Both the position numbers and the translations under genes were made by a program. This document shows, piece after piece, positions 25,557 to 37,600 of a stretch of DNA of 64,000 bases; the stretch's first letter is position 1, and every line of letters begins with the position of its first letter. Origin of the DNA: Chrysomallon squamiferum (Eukaryota > Mollusca > Gastropoda > Neomphalida > Peltospiridae); the NCBI GenBank assembly GCA_012295275.1, contig CM022667.1, forward strand, positions 18,697,245 to 18,761,244, given 5' to 3'. The notes below the pieces were generated by a model. The model ran no database searches and was not told the origin of the DNA. It was given only the letters and a program-made list of their open reading frames with translations.

Positions 25557-26325
25557 GTGATTATGCCCGAGATAAAACTAGTCTTGAGATCAGTTCAGTT
25601 CACTGTGCTATTTTGTGACACTAATGGCTATGCTGGACCTTATAAAAGTAAGAACAATTTTGTTAACCTGTGCCATCATGAAGAGGACTTTGGTTTAGAA
25701 GGTGAATGGAACTTTTATGCAACATGCCACGAGAAAAGTGCCTGTGATGGAATTGGGGGATCGTGAAGAGGTTGCTGACAAAGGCCAGTTTGCAGTGTTC
25801 CTACACAGGCCCAGTCCTGACCAGTGAGGCTATCATGGACTTCTGCATCAAGAGTATTCCAGGTATTCACTTTTTCAACATCACACCAGAACACATAGCA
25901 AAGCATAAGTTGGAACTACAAGGGAGGTTTCAAGTGGCCAAAACGGTTAGTTCCTGTGTCTAAATCAAAGAAGTATGCCTACAAGCTAAGCCTGCAGAGT
26001 GACCCACCAGAACACGTATCTGTCCAGGATTCTCAGGATGATATGACAGAGTTACCAGTGAGCCAAGAAACAAAACTATGTTTGTTACCTGAATGATGTT
26101 GTGGCATGGGTTGGGCTAGTTGAGGACATTTCAGCATGGAGACTTCTTCATTCATTTCATCCACCCTCACAGACCTTCTAAGCTATTTTACTGGCCAAAC
26201 AGACACTTGTTGGATTAGTGAAGGGGACATCTTCTGTGTCATTGATACACCTTTTATTGCATCTTCTCAAAGGATGTACTCTCTGCATAAAAAGGATAGT
26301 GCTAGAATTGACAGAAGTGGGTGAC
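25557..26325 (+). pseudogene. C-terminal half of family A transposon protein, frameshifted
   Basis: The readable peptide runs from GYAGPYKSKNNFVNLCHHE through EWNFYATCHEKSACDGIGG (frame of 25557), continues after a stop in the frame of 25763 (KRLLTKASLQCSYTGPVLTS and onward to RFQVAKTV), and later shows WVGLVEDIS and CWISEGDIFCVID in other frames. Stops and frameshifts make it a pseudogene. The pattern HHEEDFG, then W-F-A-T-H-K, then CDGxGGxxKR is one the reader recalls from repetitive, uncharacterised invertebrate proteins. An Asp/His-rich core ending in CDGxGG could be a DDE/D-type nuclease, but the catalytic residues cannot be assigned here. The inverted repeats around it suggest it was the element's transposase. 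Confidence 0.55.
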
Positions 26326-27069
26326 CAAATGATTCTGTGACTGCTGAACTGGTGAGAAGGCAATGAGGGAAGTAGTTTGATATTATATGATCATAGCATG
26401 TAGAGAGTTGGTGATTCCTAGCATCAGGAATTGTTCATTCAGGTTTTAGCTAATCAGATGTTAATGGCAGAAAAGGTGATATTTTCATGGACATGCATTT
26501 TTCAAATCTATATTGTGGCTAAACAAAAAATATTACACCTCTGAAACTTTTATATGTTTTAGTTAACATGTGGGAGATTAAATTTCAAGAAAGGTTATCT
26601 GAAGGTCACATGATCCACAAGGTTATAACAAAGGTCAAAAGGTTAATTTACCTTGTTATATTGCCTTTTCAACAATAGCAATTTTATGAAGAGCTGTGAT
26701 ATTTTTTGTTTTGCCACAATATAGATTTAAAAAATGCATTTGCATGGATGACTGATACTATGCATTACAATGTAATTTTCTACATGTATAGATTAGGGGA
26801 GCCATATATCCCAAACCACTGGTCCGATTGGCTATGTGATCCCAATTAACATGTATACGAAGTTTCATAAATATCTGAGAGTTCAGGTTTAAAAATTATT
26901 TTTTTGTTTGATTTGACACTGAATAACCCTTTTCTATATTTCTGTAAAATGTATTTAGAGCAGAGTGTAGAATTTGGTTATTTTATACTTACACTGTTTC
27001 AATAAAGCTATACGAATTTTCTCCATGATGAGATTTATTCTACTTATAATAATTATGGAAAGTGTCTGG

Positions 27070-27167
27070 CTCAGTGTCAAATCACACACACAAAAAATAT
27101 TTTTAAACCTGACCATCTCAGATATTTATGAAACTTGGTATACTTGTTAATTGGGATCACACAGCAC
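27070..27167 (+). mobile_element. Solo fragment of a family A terminal repeat
   Basis: TCAGTGTCAAATCAC, then GACCATCTCAGATATTTATG and AAACTTGGTATACTTG match the outer 100 bases of the 24175 arm in the same orientation. No partner arm follows before 38057. Confidence 0.75.
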
Positions 27168-27999
27168 ATATACTGCATGAACTTCAAGTTACTTATGCAA
27201 ATCAACTAACAGCCATCATATCGTATCATATCCGTCATTCCGAAAAATCCGCGCGTTTTACTCCTTGCTAAGTCATAAATATTGTAATTAATCAGTGCAA
27301 AGTTTTATTAATCTGAAAATACTATCGTTCAACAATAACCAAAATGTATAGTTTGCCTAATCTCGGTTTGAATATATTTTACTTGAGCGAAGACATGTTT
27401 TTGAGACTTTTTTTTTTTTTGTAAAAATTGACTATATTATGCTAAGCAGATACACAAAAAGGCAAGTGCGTATGCACAAATATCAAAAAGTTCGTAGGAA
27501 AAAAAATCTTACTAAAATGATCTTCTTGGTCCTCGTAGACACAGACAGTTATTTTGTTTGTAAAATTCTCGCGATAAATGGCAAATTAAACTCGATGAAT
27601 CCAAGAAATTTTGCTCGAATATGAATTAAAAATTAAGTAATGACATTGTTTTTTGTTTTTTCACTATCCCTAATTCGCACCTTTTTGGGGATGGCTCCAA
27701 GCTTTAGTCGTGTTTGTGTATTGTACAAGATTATGGTTATAGGTAACACACACGCGCACACATCTTCACTATATATATATATATATGATTTTTTGCCTTA
27801 AGTATTTTAGACATAGTAACAAAATTTAATTCAGTGAGGGCAAGAAATGTGGAAAACATTGTTCAAAGCTAATTCATTATTGCTGAGGCTCTACTGTCTG
27901 AAAATGCAAGTGGCGAGTTATTCTACGATATGCACCTCCATGTCCAAATTCCGAAGCTTCGGGCATGTGTGTCTGCAATTTGTACAAGCACTATTATTG

Positions 28000-28000
<1 letters not shown>

Positions 28001-28036
<36 letters not shown>
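28001..28036. repeat. (TG)18 microsatellite
   Basis: A near-perfect TG run just upstream of the hAT element. Confidence 0.9.
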
Positions 28037-28037
<1 letters not shown>

Positions 28038-28165
28038 AAATTATTTTTATAACACGTTAACACCTTTCATTCTGTTTGTCTGGTAATGTACTGCAGAACC
28101 CTTATTTCATCCTTTATTGAAATATATTCCTAATATGAATAAAAACGCTTGTGGATCTTTTATAG

Positions 28166-28486
28166 CAGTGGTGGCAAAACTACAACACGCGTGTCAGCAG
28201 TGATAAACGAGGGCATTTTAAGTGACACGCGCGACATTGAGTACCTTGGACACTGATTTAATATATTCTCGACATAAAGGAATTGGCTGGAAAAAATTCA
28301 GTTCACAAGAGAAATTAAATAGGCAAGTAATATATTTTTATTTCTTTATTGTACAACATAGCATATATAATTCATATACTTGTGTGTTAAAACCATAATG
28401 TAATATACCATTTAACAATATAAATTTAGAAGTGACTCAGATATAAAAGTATTGACACGCCTAGCATCAAAGTTTTGCCACCACAG
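28166..28486. mobile_element. Non-autonomous hAT element with perfect 8-bp target duplication
   Basis: The termini CAGTGGTGGCAAAACT and, on the other strand, CTGTGGTGGCAAAACT match at 15 of 16 positions. The element is flanked on both sides by TTTTATAG (28158-28165 and 28487-28494), an exact 8-bp duplication, which is the hallmark of hAT insertion. The interior is 321 bp in total with no open frame, so it depended on a transposase from elsewhere. The exact duplication suggests the insertion is not ancient. Confidence 0.9.
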
Positions 28487-28494
28487 TTTTATAG

Positions 28495-31400
28495 TATATG
28501 CTCGTGTCAGTAGGTAAAATCTGCGCCACCATTATGGTTCTAAAATTCTGGAATTACCATACATGATAGATCCTATAATAAGTATTCGTATAAAAAATGA
28601 TTAAACACAAAATCGGTCTTTTGCTATATTTAATAGTCGAACTCTCTGGGACACAATTTGCTTTAAATAGTATTGTATTCATGTTTGAATGTCGTGCATC
28701 ATCGTGAATTAACGATCTGGGGATCTGTGAACTTTAACTTTGAAATATATTGACTGCATAAAATAATCACTGAACTCTGACTTTTGATAAAGCATCTTAC
28801 AATTTCTTTCAGCGGATTAAACAATTAACATTTGTATTAATTTTCATTAGTTTTTCTTTTTCTTTCATTTTATAAAATAAAAGATATTAAGTCATTATAT
28901 GATTTGTTCTTTTGTTTGGGATATAATTATTCCTGTTAACTGTTTAGTGGATTGGACCTTAAGTTAAATTTATATCGGGTTATCATCGATTACTAAAAGT
29001 TGTTTAATATAGAAAAAGAAAGGAAGACCGGCTTACAAAATCTAAATCCACTTAATTTGAAATATAATTTATCTACTAATACATTTTTGAAAAAAAAAAA
29101 ATACCAGATAATTTTTCATTTTCTAAGTCGTTTTTTTTTTTTTTTTTTGAATTGAGCAATAAAGTGGATAACTGTGTTAATGGAAAATATACCAATTTCT
29201 CTGAACGAATCAACATTTTCTTTTGTTTTAAAATTCTTTCCTCGGACAGTGTTTTCTTTCGTTTGTATCCCATTACTCAGTTATGCATTTTAGCATGGAT
29301 ATTAAACCTATTGCTAATAACGTGGCTCTTTTTTTTTCACCCATAGTAATCAATATTTTAATGATTTTTATTATTCTTACCAGTAAATTAGCATGGACCA
29401 ACAGGAACGATAACTCGTAACGGCATACATTACGTCAATTAAGCCTCCAGAAAGTTCGCCGATTTAATGGGTACAAACACCTAAATGTTCTGTTCTAACA
29501 GGGGGAACATTGACAACTACAAGAGTTAATACATTAATCTTTTACCGAATTATAATTTCAGTTTATTATGCAAGCATTTGCACAGAAATAATCCAGTTTG
29601 AAAACTTTGATCAAGTTAAAAAAAATAGTTACGAAAGGCGCGCGACATCATGGTTTGGTAATAGGAACAACCATCTTTATCTATATCAATGTAAATCATA
29701 AAAAGTTAAGAAAATAATTGAATTTGGAAGTTTAAAAATATCCGTCGACTCACGGAAACGTCCGATCGAAATCCAAGATGGCTGCGTCGAACGCCGATCA
29801 GTGTTTATAAATTTTTAAATACGTATGCCTTCATAATGCAATTAATTCTATATGGATTATTAAACGTAATTTGGGGAAATGTGTCATTTAATCAATGCCT
29901 CGTACACTCAGACGTCTTTTATTGAGTAGAAATTGCTGCAAAGGTCGAAAGCTTTTTGGAGGGGGTAACTTTGACGTCATACCATCTCGCACACGTTTCG
30001 TACTACATATTTTGTTCAGATATTATTAAGTCGCCGGAAAAAATAAAAATAAAAATTGAAAAATAAAAATTAAATTATATAAAAATAAATAATGTTCAAA
30101 GACACTGGCACGTGAATATGAAGATAACTATTCTCATTAGGTACCGTAATGTGGACACGTTACTCTGCTAAAACTGCATAGCGGAGAGTTCGGAGTACGT
30201 AGTTGTAAAACGATACTTGAAACCATTATAATTTCTTTTCTTTTTTTCTTTTTTTTTTGTAATATTTATTACCATTTTCAATGCATCAAAATTCGTATTT
30301 ATATGTAAAAAGCAAATTGATCACGTGTTATTTGATTGCCTTGATACATTCATTATAACGCTTGGTGCAGTTTTACAACATAAAATAATAATAATAAAAA
30401 AAAATAAAGGTACGTCAACTTTCCGTATAAAAAAAAAATAGTTAAAAATTAAATTTTCACTCTTTTTCGTTAATACAAAAAGCATTCAAATTCTAAAAAC
30501 TATTAAATATGCAAACAATGAGTTTCCAGTTTTTATTTTTTAAACATCATTGGTCCATTACTGAGTAATACTTATATTTTAAAAGTTACAAATAACGACG
30601 AATATTTCGATGCAGTGATTGAACTAAACTTACAATACTGTAAATTTTAGCTTTAATTTATTTTGTTAAAACGTGACTGACCATGGCATTATAATTATTG
30701 CAGGATTTGAAAATAACTTTTTATGGGTTGTTTTTTTCACTCGTTTTTGCCTCCCAAAGAGTGTCTTCCCATCTGGTAGAATTCCCAGTTCGTATAATTC
30801 CCATTTCGTAGAAAAAGCTCGTCTACCGCAATACCTGATTACCTCTGTATATAATGAACTTGGCCGGTACATACATCTGGTTTCTTTCTAACATTCAGAA
30901 GCGGAGCGCATTGTTCCTAAGTCGATTATGTAACATCATCCGAAAGCAGAAAAAGCGTTCACTACTCATTTGTTGTAGATTTTTTACTTTTTCATTATTA
31001 TCATCATCATCTTTCTCCTCCTCATTATCATCATCATAATCATCATCATTAACATTATTATTATAACATTATTACTATTATGATTGTTGTTGTTGTTGTT
31101 ATTATTATTATTATTCGTATTCTTCTTATTCTTATTCGTATTATTATTATTATTATCATTATTATTATTAAGCTGGTCATTTCTAATTCATAAACATTTT
31201 CTTTCCGTTACAAAACAACCGACCAATAATAAACAATTTTACATCATGTTCATCTATTAAAAATAAAATAAAATAAAATAAAAAAGTGGCACGATGTGTT
31301 TTTCGTTAATTCTCATGTTTGCTTCTGTAAAAGAAAACGACAAAAATATTATTATGAATAACTAATTTTATTCAACAATATAATTTAAAAAAACAAACAA

Positions 31401-31800
31401 AAAAACATTTTACATAAGAGTAATTCACTTATATTCAGTAAATAGAATATGTGAACGTTACATTTATCATTAACTGTTCGAATTAAACCATATTCAGTTT
31501 AAACATGTTCAAAATATGTTACTGAGCATATTTACGTTATGCACACATACATATTCACATTGTGCACATATTATACAATATATGTGACATAGTATATTAA
31601 TAGTAAGTACACTAAAGATATTATGACCTGCAAATACTTTGGCTATGACTGAAAAAGTTTATACGAAGGACCAAATCATTGGGAATACTTTCAGATGAAT
31701 ACCTTCTTTTTTAATTATTTACATTCACTACATTCGATACATAGATTATTTCGATATCTGTCATATTTGCATACTTTATGCGATAAGTGATTCCATACTA
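28495..31800. other. Spacer with a CpG-richer patch and trinucleotide tracts
   Basis: Mostly AT-rich DNA. A CpG-richer patch spans about 29630-30200. An ATT/ATC/TTG-rich trinucleotide tract spans about 30990-31170, and AAAAT repeats lie near 31260-31285. A 27-bp segment at 30767-30792 has an inverted copy at 32539-32563. No exon of a known gene is recognised. Confidence 0.5.
29773..29786 (+). promoter_or_regulatory. YY1-like motif in a CpG-richer patch, possible upstream promoter
   Basis: CCAAGATGGCTGCG resembles the YY1 consensus AAGATGGCGGC found at many animal promoters and translation starts. The ATG in it opens only a ten-codon frame (MAASNADQCL, then stop). The surrounding patch has more CpG than the neighbourhood. 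It could be the promoter or a 5' non-coding exon of ADCK5, 4.5 kb downstream, or of an unseen transcript. Motif evidence only. Confidence 0.3.
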
Positions 31801-32428
31801 CAATAATACCTCAGATTAAAGATGTAATTGGTTCCAAATTTCCGATAGTTAAGTGAGGTATCGTTAAGCGGGAGACTAATTTACACAGAATTAAGGTTAA
31901 AAGCAATGGTTACTTTCTCGCTGATGAAATTTGACATTAAAAGAAAAAAAGAAAAAAGAAAGGTGAAATAAGGAGAAATAAAACGGCAGTTTAGACATAA
32001 ATGATTTAATAAATTATAAGTATTAAGTAAACAGTAAATCATTTACAAATCAATTTATACAAATACATTAAGAAAATAATTATATGCCGCTCATTGTGGG
32101 TTCGTTTTTGTGGGTTTTGGTTTCATTTAAGATAATGTATTTTGTTTCTAAAGTTATTGTCTTCCGTTTCTTTTATCATCAGCATTTGCCGTTATAGTTA
32201 TTCGTTTTGACATATTGGAAGGGTAAATTACAAACGAGTTTGTCTAAATCAAAGCAGCTGAGAGAAGCTCGTCAATGAACGAAAAACGAACGAAAACGGA
32301 CTTTAAAAACATGCACTGAATCCATTTGTATCATTTATTTCGAGCAAATAACTATTAAATTTCTATTTATATAATTTGTAAAGAAAAAAGATCGTTAAAG
32401 CGGGATATCGTTAAGCGAGATGTTACTG
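31801..32428. mobile_element. Tc1/mariner-pogo-like miniature element flanked by TA
   Basis: The left end CAATAATACCTCAGATTAA and the right end (reverse complement CAGTAACATCTCGCTTAA) are imperfect inverted repeats, followed inside by GTATCGTTAAGCGGGA against ATATCGTTAAGCGAGA. TA dinucleotides flank both ends (31799-31800 and 32429-32430), as expected for Tc1/mariner-superfamily insertion. There is no coding capacity in its 628 bp. Confidence 0.7.
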
Positions 32429-33250
32429 TATTTATACAATAATAATCGGTTTCCTGATAATCTGGAACAGTTCATTATAATGACTGAGTAAAAACATGTA
32501 CGTCAATAAGACCACTGAACCAAATTTAGCCTTTCGACGAATTGGGAATTCTACCAAATGGGAGTGGGCACCACAAAGTAATGTACTATATTTTGGAAGA
32601 AATTGCAAATGTCTGTATTAATTTCTATTTCCTTTTCTTTTAGTCACGCACCACTACTTTAGTCTTCATAACGTAATACTTTTCGACTTTTACGTCGTGA
32701 ATTGATATGCTGTTCGTGATAATTGAGGTAAAGTATGAAACGTGATTTTCATTAACATTGTTCTACATGAATCTTAATAACTGGTAAGTTCTGTGCAGGT
32801 GAAACGTTTTATAGTTTAGGTTTAAGAAGGTTTAAATACTGTTTAGAAATGTTGCGTGTTCAGTTGACATATCTGGAGAGAAGGTTAAGGAAATGTCTGA
32901 TGACAGTGATAACATGTTGAATTTAAAGCTTGCTTGCTTCGGTACATTATGAACTTAGTTAATTAAAAAAAAAAAAAAAAAAAAAAAAAATATATATATA
33001 CACACAATGAAAATAGATTTTAATTTCATTTTATATACATTATATTTAATTTCATTACTATATTAGTATATACAGTTTAGATCCAGGCCTTGCCCTTGGC
33101 AAATGTAATTTTCTTCTGAATTTTTATTTTTACTGTTTTGTCGCATCAGCATGCAGTCATTTTCTAATTGAGATTTAGTCAGTCTTGGTTTCATTTTAGT
33201 CATCACCATCGTTACCAGTATCTAATGTGTTGCCATTTTTGCAAACAACT

Positions 33251-33284
<34 letters not shown>

Positions 33285-33577
33285 ATAAAATAAATTCACT
33301 CAAGGGAGGTAATCAACAATTATACCATTATAATTTATTGCTATGGCATGGATGCTCGACATACATAGACATTTTTAAATTGAAGTAACCTCTAAACATT
33401 TACATTGTTGAATTTACGATTTTGAATATTTTGTAAATCAAATAGCTGATGCAGATAAAATGTGGTAATCTTGCGTTTTTGGTGCTAGTCACATTATTAT
33501 TAGTTCTGGTTCAGTGGTTGTTACTTAAATATACATTCCGAAAATAAATAGCCTTTACTCAGTGGACTTGTACTGAA

Positions 33578-33619
<42 letters not shown>

Positions 33620-34246
33620 TTTTTTTTTTTTTTTTTTACACTGTTTATTTTAAGTGCCTCTGATTTGACAACCAGCAAGCAAAACAACAAATTACACCAG
33701 AATTTCTGCTGACAAGCTGTAGATCTAAACTTCAGAATATCTAAATTTATACCAAACTGTATGAAACAGAAAGCTATAATTAAAAAAAAAATGCTACTGC
33801 TAATAAATAATTTTTTGTTATTTGGATTGTGCAATACTATATTAATTGATTAAATATTATGAAAACAGAAAACAAAATTTGCTCTGTAAGTGTCCCAGAA
33901 ATTCTAAATTGGCACCAGTGATAAGGCATTCAACAGATTTACATGACTTTTAGTTTATTTTTCAGGGTTCACCATTCTTGGAAGGTTCTGCATGATATAA
34001 GGATGTAAGAGCAGATGAATGTAAAAACATACTTTAAAAATATCATATAATGCAGGATAATGGAAAGATTTAATTTATTAATGGGATTGATATAAAATTG
34101 TGTTTTTCAGTTACTTTTAACAGACAATAATTTTAAAAGTTACACTAATAAGGCTTGTTGAGAAGATCTGTTGAAAATGACAGATGAATTTGAAGAGCCA
34201 GTTTGGTAATTTAATCCACTGAAAACTGTAGACTTTTTTTTTAAGA
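32429..34246. other. Region upstream of ADCK5
   Basis: Contains poly-A runs at about 32965-32990 and 33254-33281 and an (ATT)n-(T)n compound tract at about 33579-33639. The ADCK5 5' UTR should lie near the right end, but no promoter motif stands out. No gene is seen. Confidence 0.5.
33579..33639. repeat. (ATT)n followed by poly-T
   Basis: About 13-14 ATT units run directly into about 20 T residues. Confidence 0.9.
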
Positions 34247-34261
34247 ATGATCATGGCACTG
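34234..34261 (+). repeat. 28-bp repeat containing the ADCK5 start codon, copy 1
   Basis: Nine T residues followed by AAGAATGATCATGGCACTG recur exactly at 41507-41534, in ADCK5 intron 7. This copy covers the ADCK5 initiation codons at 34247 and 34253. Confidence 0.8.
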
Positions 34262-34614
34262 ACATGCATCAAACAGATGAGACCATATATGAAATGTTAT
34301 TTCACATTGCCGTCTGTATTGCTATCAAAACCATTACCAGACCCTGTTAGGCATGGTTATATGTGTTGTGCCAAAGTAGAAAAATGCGTTCTTGTAACTA
34401 AAAACAACCAGTGTGGATTTAATCGTTGTTTGTTCACAAGGGCAAGGATTGTTAGAAAACACTGGGCAGTTCAAGGGGTTCTCATGTTTGGTGGTTTAGG
34501 TATTGTGTCACTTGCAGCCTACAACTACTTTCTGGATGTCCGACAGAAGAGACAAGTGAGAATACTGTTAGGTGGAATTGCCAGATTCTTAAGGTATATC
34601 AAGATTTAATACAG

Positions 34615-34663
<49 letters not shown>

Positions 34664-37600
34664 ATAACACTGGACAATTATTTTTATGATCAAGACATCT
34701 GTAGTGAAGATGACAAATTATTGGCTTTAAGTTTGAGCATAGTGATTTTGTTTCTGACAAATGTAAAATTGCATGTTACTATGTTATTAAGAAAATAAAT
34801 AATAGATCTCTTATTTTGTCTGTAGGTCATTACAAATTGGTCTTGCTATCTCAATGGACTATAAGTGGACACTGTGGGGTCTAGATGAGGATTCAGAAGA
34901 GTATAAAGAAGTCATTGGTCCATGTCATGAGCGAGCAGCTGAAAGAATTTTGGTTGGCTGCTTGAAGAATGGTGGACTTTATATTAAACTGGGGCAGGGT
35001 CTTGTATCAATGAATCACATTCTTCCAAAGGAATACACCAATGTGCTTGTTGTACTTCAGGATAAAACCCTGGCAAAAAAACCACATGAGGTATAAATCA
35101 TTTAATTAGGTTGATTGAATTAATTACTTCTTTAGTAACTTCAGATTCGCTTAATTCTGGGGTGGTAAATATAGGTGGGTCATTATTGTAAATATATATA
35201 ATCTTTTTCTAATGTTAATATTTGCTTATGAAATTATTAATTTAATTTAATTTATATAACCTCATACAGAAAAACTCTTTTGACAGATATAGACTTGCTT
35301 TTTGGAATAATTTATAAATTTCTTTAAAAAGATATTGCTTAAATAATACATTCTAAACTATAGCTGAATATGTTTTTAAAATAATTATATTAAACATTAG
35401 AAATGGAAAGTTATTAACTAGCTAAGTTAATGTTAGAGTTCTATATCCAAATCAGTTATTATTTCAAGGTTGAACAGTTGTTTTTGGAAGATTTTGGTAA
35501 GACACCACAGCAGATGTTTCGCTGGTTTGATGAAAAAGAAATTGCTGCTGCCAGCCTAGCTCAAGTTCACAAAGCTATCACACATGATGGCCAGAATGTT
35601 GCAGTCAAGGTACTTACGTACAAAACAAATTACATACATTCTTTTTATCACCATGATTTGATACAGTGAGTTTTTATATTTCCTAATGGTTCCAGGAATA
35701 TCATGATTATTTGTTAAAACAATGCATTACAAAGGAATAATAAACACTATTTTTTACCTCACTTTAGTCAATGTCCAGTAATTTGAAATAAAACAAATTA
35801 ATAATTGATTTTAACAGCAATGTTATATTTGGAAATGGTGCGTTTTAACAGGATTTGTATCTTTAGCCACTTCTGTTCTGATTGATAACAAGACAGCAAA
35901 TGTATGAAATATATTATCATACTGATAAATGATTTTGCTTTTGCAAACCTTATAAAGTTTCTTTACAGATACAGTATATTGACTTGAGAGACAGGTTTGC
36001 TGGTGACATTCGCACCTGTGAGATTCTTTTAACTATTATTGGCTGGATTCACCCTAAATTCTCTTTTGCATGGACACTTCAGGTGAGTAGAGGATTCATC
36101 CATTGTTTTCTTTAAAAGTTTGGTTAACAGTACTAAGTATAAAACTATTTCTTTATGATTTAAATTATTAACCAATGTCCTTAATGCTTGTATGAACATG
36201 AACAGCCCTCCAAAATTTCCTTATACCCATAAAATAACAAAAATATTTAAAAAGGCTTTTACAGCAAAACAAACATTATTTTAAAACAGATTACATTGTT
36301 AATATCTTTCTACTGTTATTGTACCTCTACTATGACATTATAGGTACTGGCCCTTTGATGGCCTTGAAAAAAGTATAGTCAATCAAGTCGAAAGTGGCTT
36401 TCACTTTTTTTATGAAGTACTGCAGTAATATTTTGATGCTTTAGATACCTTTGTTTATGTATTAATGATGTTACTATTTTTGAAAAAAAACTTTTTTATA
36501 TTTACAATGTAATCAGGATTATTTAAATTTTAATATATTTCTTCAAGGACTTAAAAGCAACCCTTCAGCAGGAACTAGACTTTGAAAATGAAGGAAGAAA
36601 CAGTGAACAGTGTCAAGAAGATCTCAAACACTTGAAATATGTCTATGTTCCAAAAGTCTTCTGGGAGATGACAACCAAGGTGAGTTAATTTTTATTAAAG
36701 TAATATATTTACCACTGTTTGGATCTGCATAATGTTTTTCTAATTTATATCAATTATCATTAAAATATTCTCATTCTGAAACCATTTTCTAAAAATCTTT
36801 GCAAGCTATTATGAGGTATATGAGATGATTTCAGTGTTATATAATTTTAGCAATAACTTTTTAAAATATCTGTTTAGTTATTGTAATATGTAGCAGTGGT
36901 CTTGCCAGCTTTTATGGAAGGGATGGCGGGAATTGGTGTAACTGGTGCAAGTTAAATGAAGGGATGGTACTGAACATTTTCAGGGTCAAGTCCTTGGACC
37001 ATTCTTCAGATTACTTGTTTGTCAAAAATACTTCTATAAATAATTGTATCAAATGCATTAACTATTAACAAATTTATTTTATTTGCAATTAAATAAAGTC
37101 AAAGTGTCTGTTGCCGGCAAATTTTGTCCGGTTATTCTTTACATGAATATACAAAATAATACACCTATACGTACTCACATGTATGTGTTTGTGTGTATGT
37201 ATACATATATATATAGATAGATAGATAGATATACAGATACTGTTTTGTAACCTGTATATATATTAATTATTATATAAATGTCTGTGAAATGTGAGATCGT
37301 TTTCGTTGCTCTGAAAGTAAAAAATTGCCATGCAGTATGATAATTAATATTTATGAGAATATGTACTGTTAATAATAATTATTTTTATATTGTGTGGATT
37401 GAACAACAAAGACAATATTTTAAAAAGTTGTTTATGTATTATAGGATAATGTAATTATTATACAGCTGTATTTGTAGTGATCATTAAAATTCATGTGCAG
37501 TAATTTAGCTGTGCAGCACCTGCTATAGTAGCCTTGATTACACAAGCATTGTGAGTAGCAGCAAATTTCAGAGGAATTGGATTTTGTCCCTTTGTAAATA

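Larger units (their letters stand above)
24175..26929 (+). mobile_element. DNA transposon with long terminal inverted repeats, copy 1 (family A)
   Basis: The left arm starts GGGTCATTCCATGTCAAATC and runs to about 24660. The right arm (about 26480-26929) is its reverse complement, ending GTTTGATTTGACACTGAATA just before ACCC. Shared blocks include the AAACTTGGTATAC type, TGGGATATATGG, the AACCTTTTGACC type and TTTAATCTCCCACATGTTAA. A second copy of the family lies at 38057-40805. Inside are a short start ORF at 24713 (MSEEMPEGYEKMPNGMAFS, then a stop), a degenerate trinucleotide-rich tract (24900-25500) and the C-terminal half of a protein gene (25557-26325). Within the right arm, 26690-26800 repeats the left-arm inner segment in direct orientation, so this arm has been rearranged. 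No clear target duplication was found. The superfamily is not recognised. Confidence 0.75.
26930..28165. other. Spacer with a transposon arm fragment
   Basis: Apart from the family A fragment listed separately, this stretch holds an ATATAT tract near 27771-27786 and a (TG)n tract at 28001-28036. No gene is seen. Confidence 0.5.

Noticed and set aside
29779-29811. ATGGCTGCG-initiated frame considered as a first coding exon
   Set aside because: It stops after ten codons with no donor before the stop that leads to a recognisable downstream exon.
30990-31170. Trinucleotide-rich tract considered as a CRISPR-like or satellite array
   Set aside because: There are no spacers or defined repeat unit; it is a degenerate ATT/ATC/TTG microsatellite in a eukaryotic genome.
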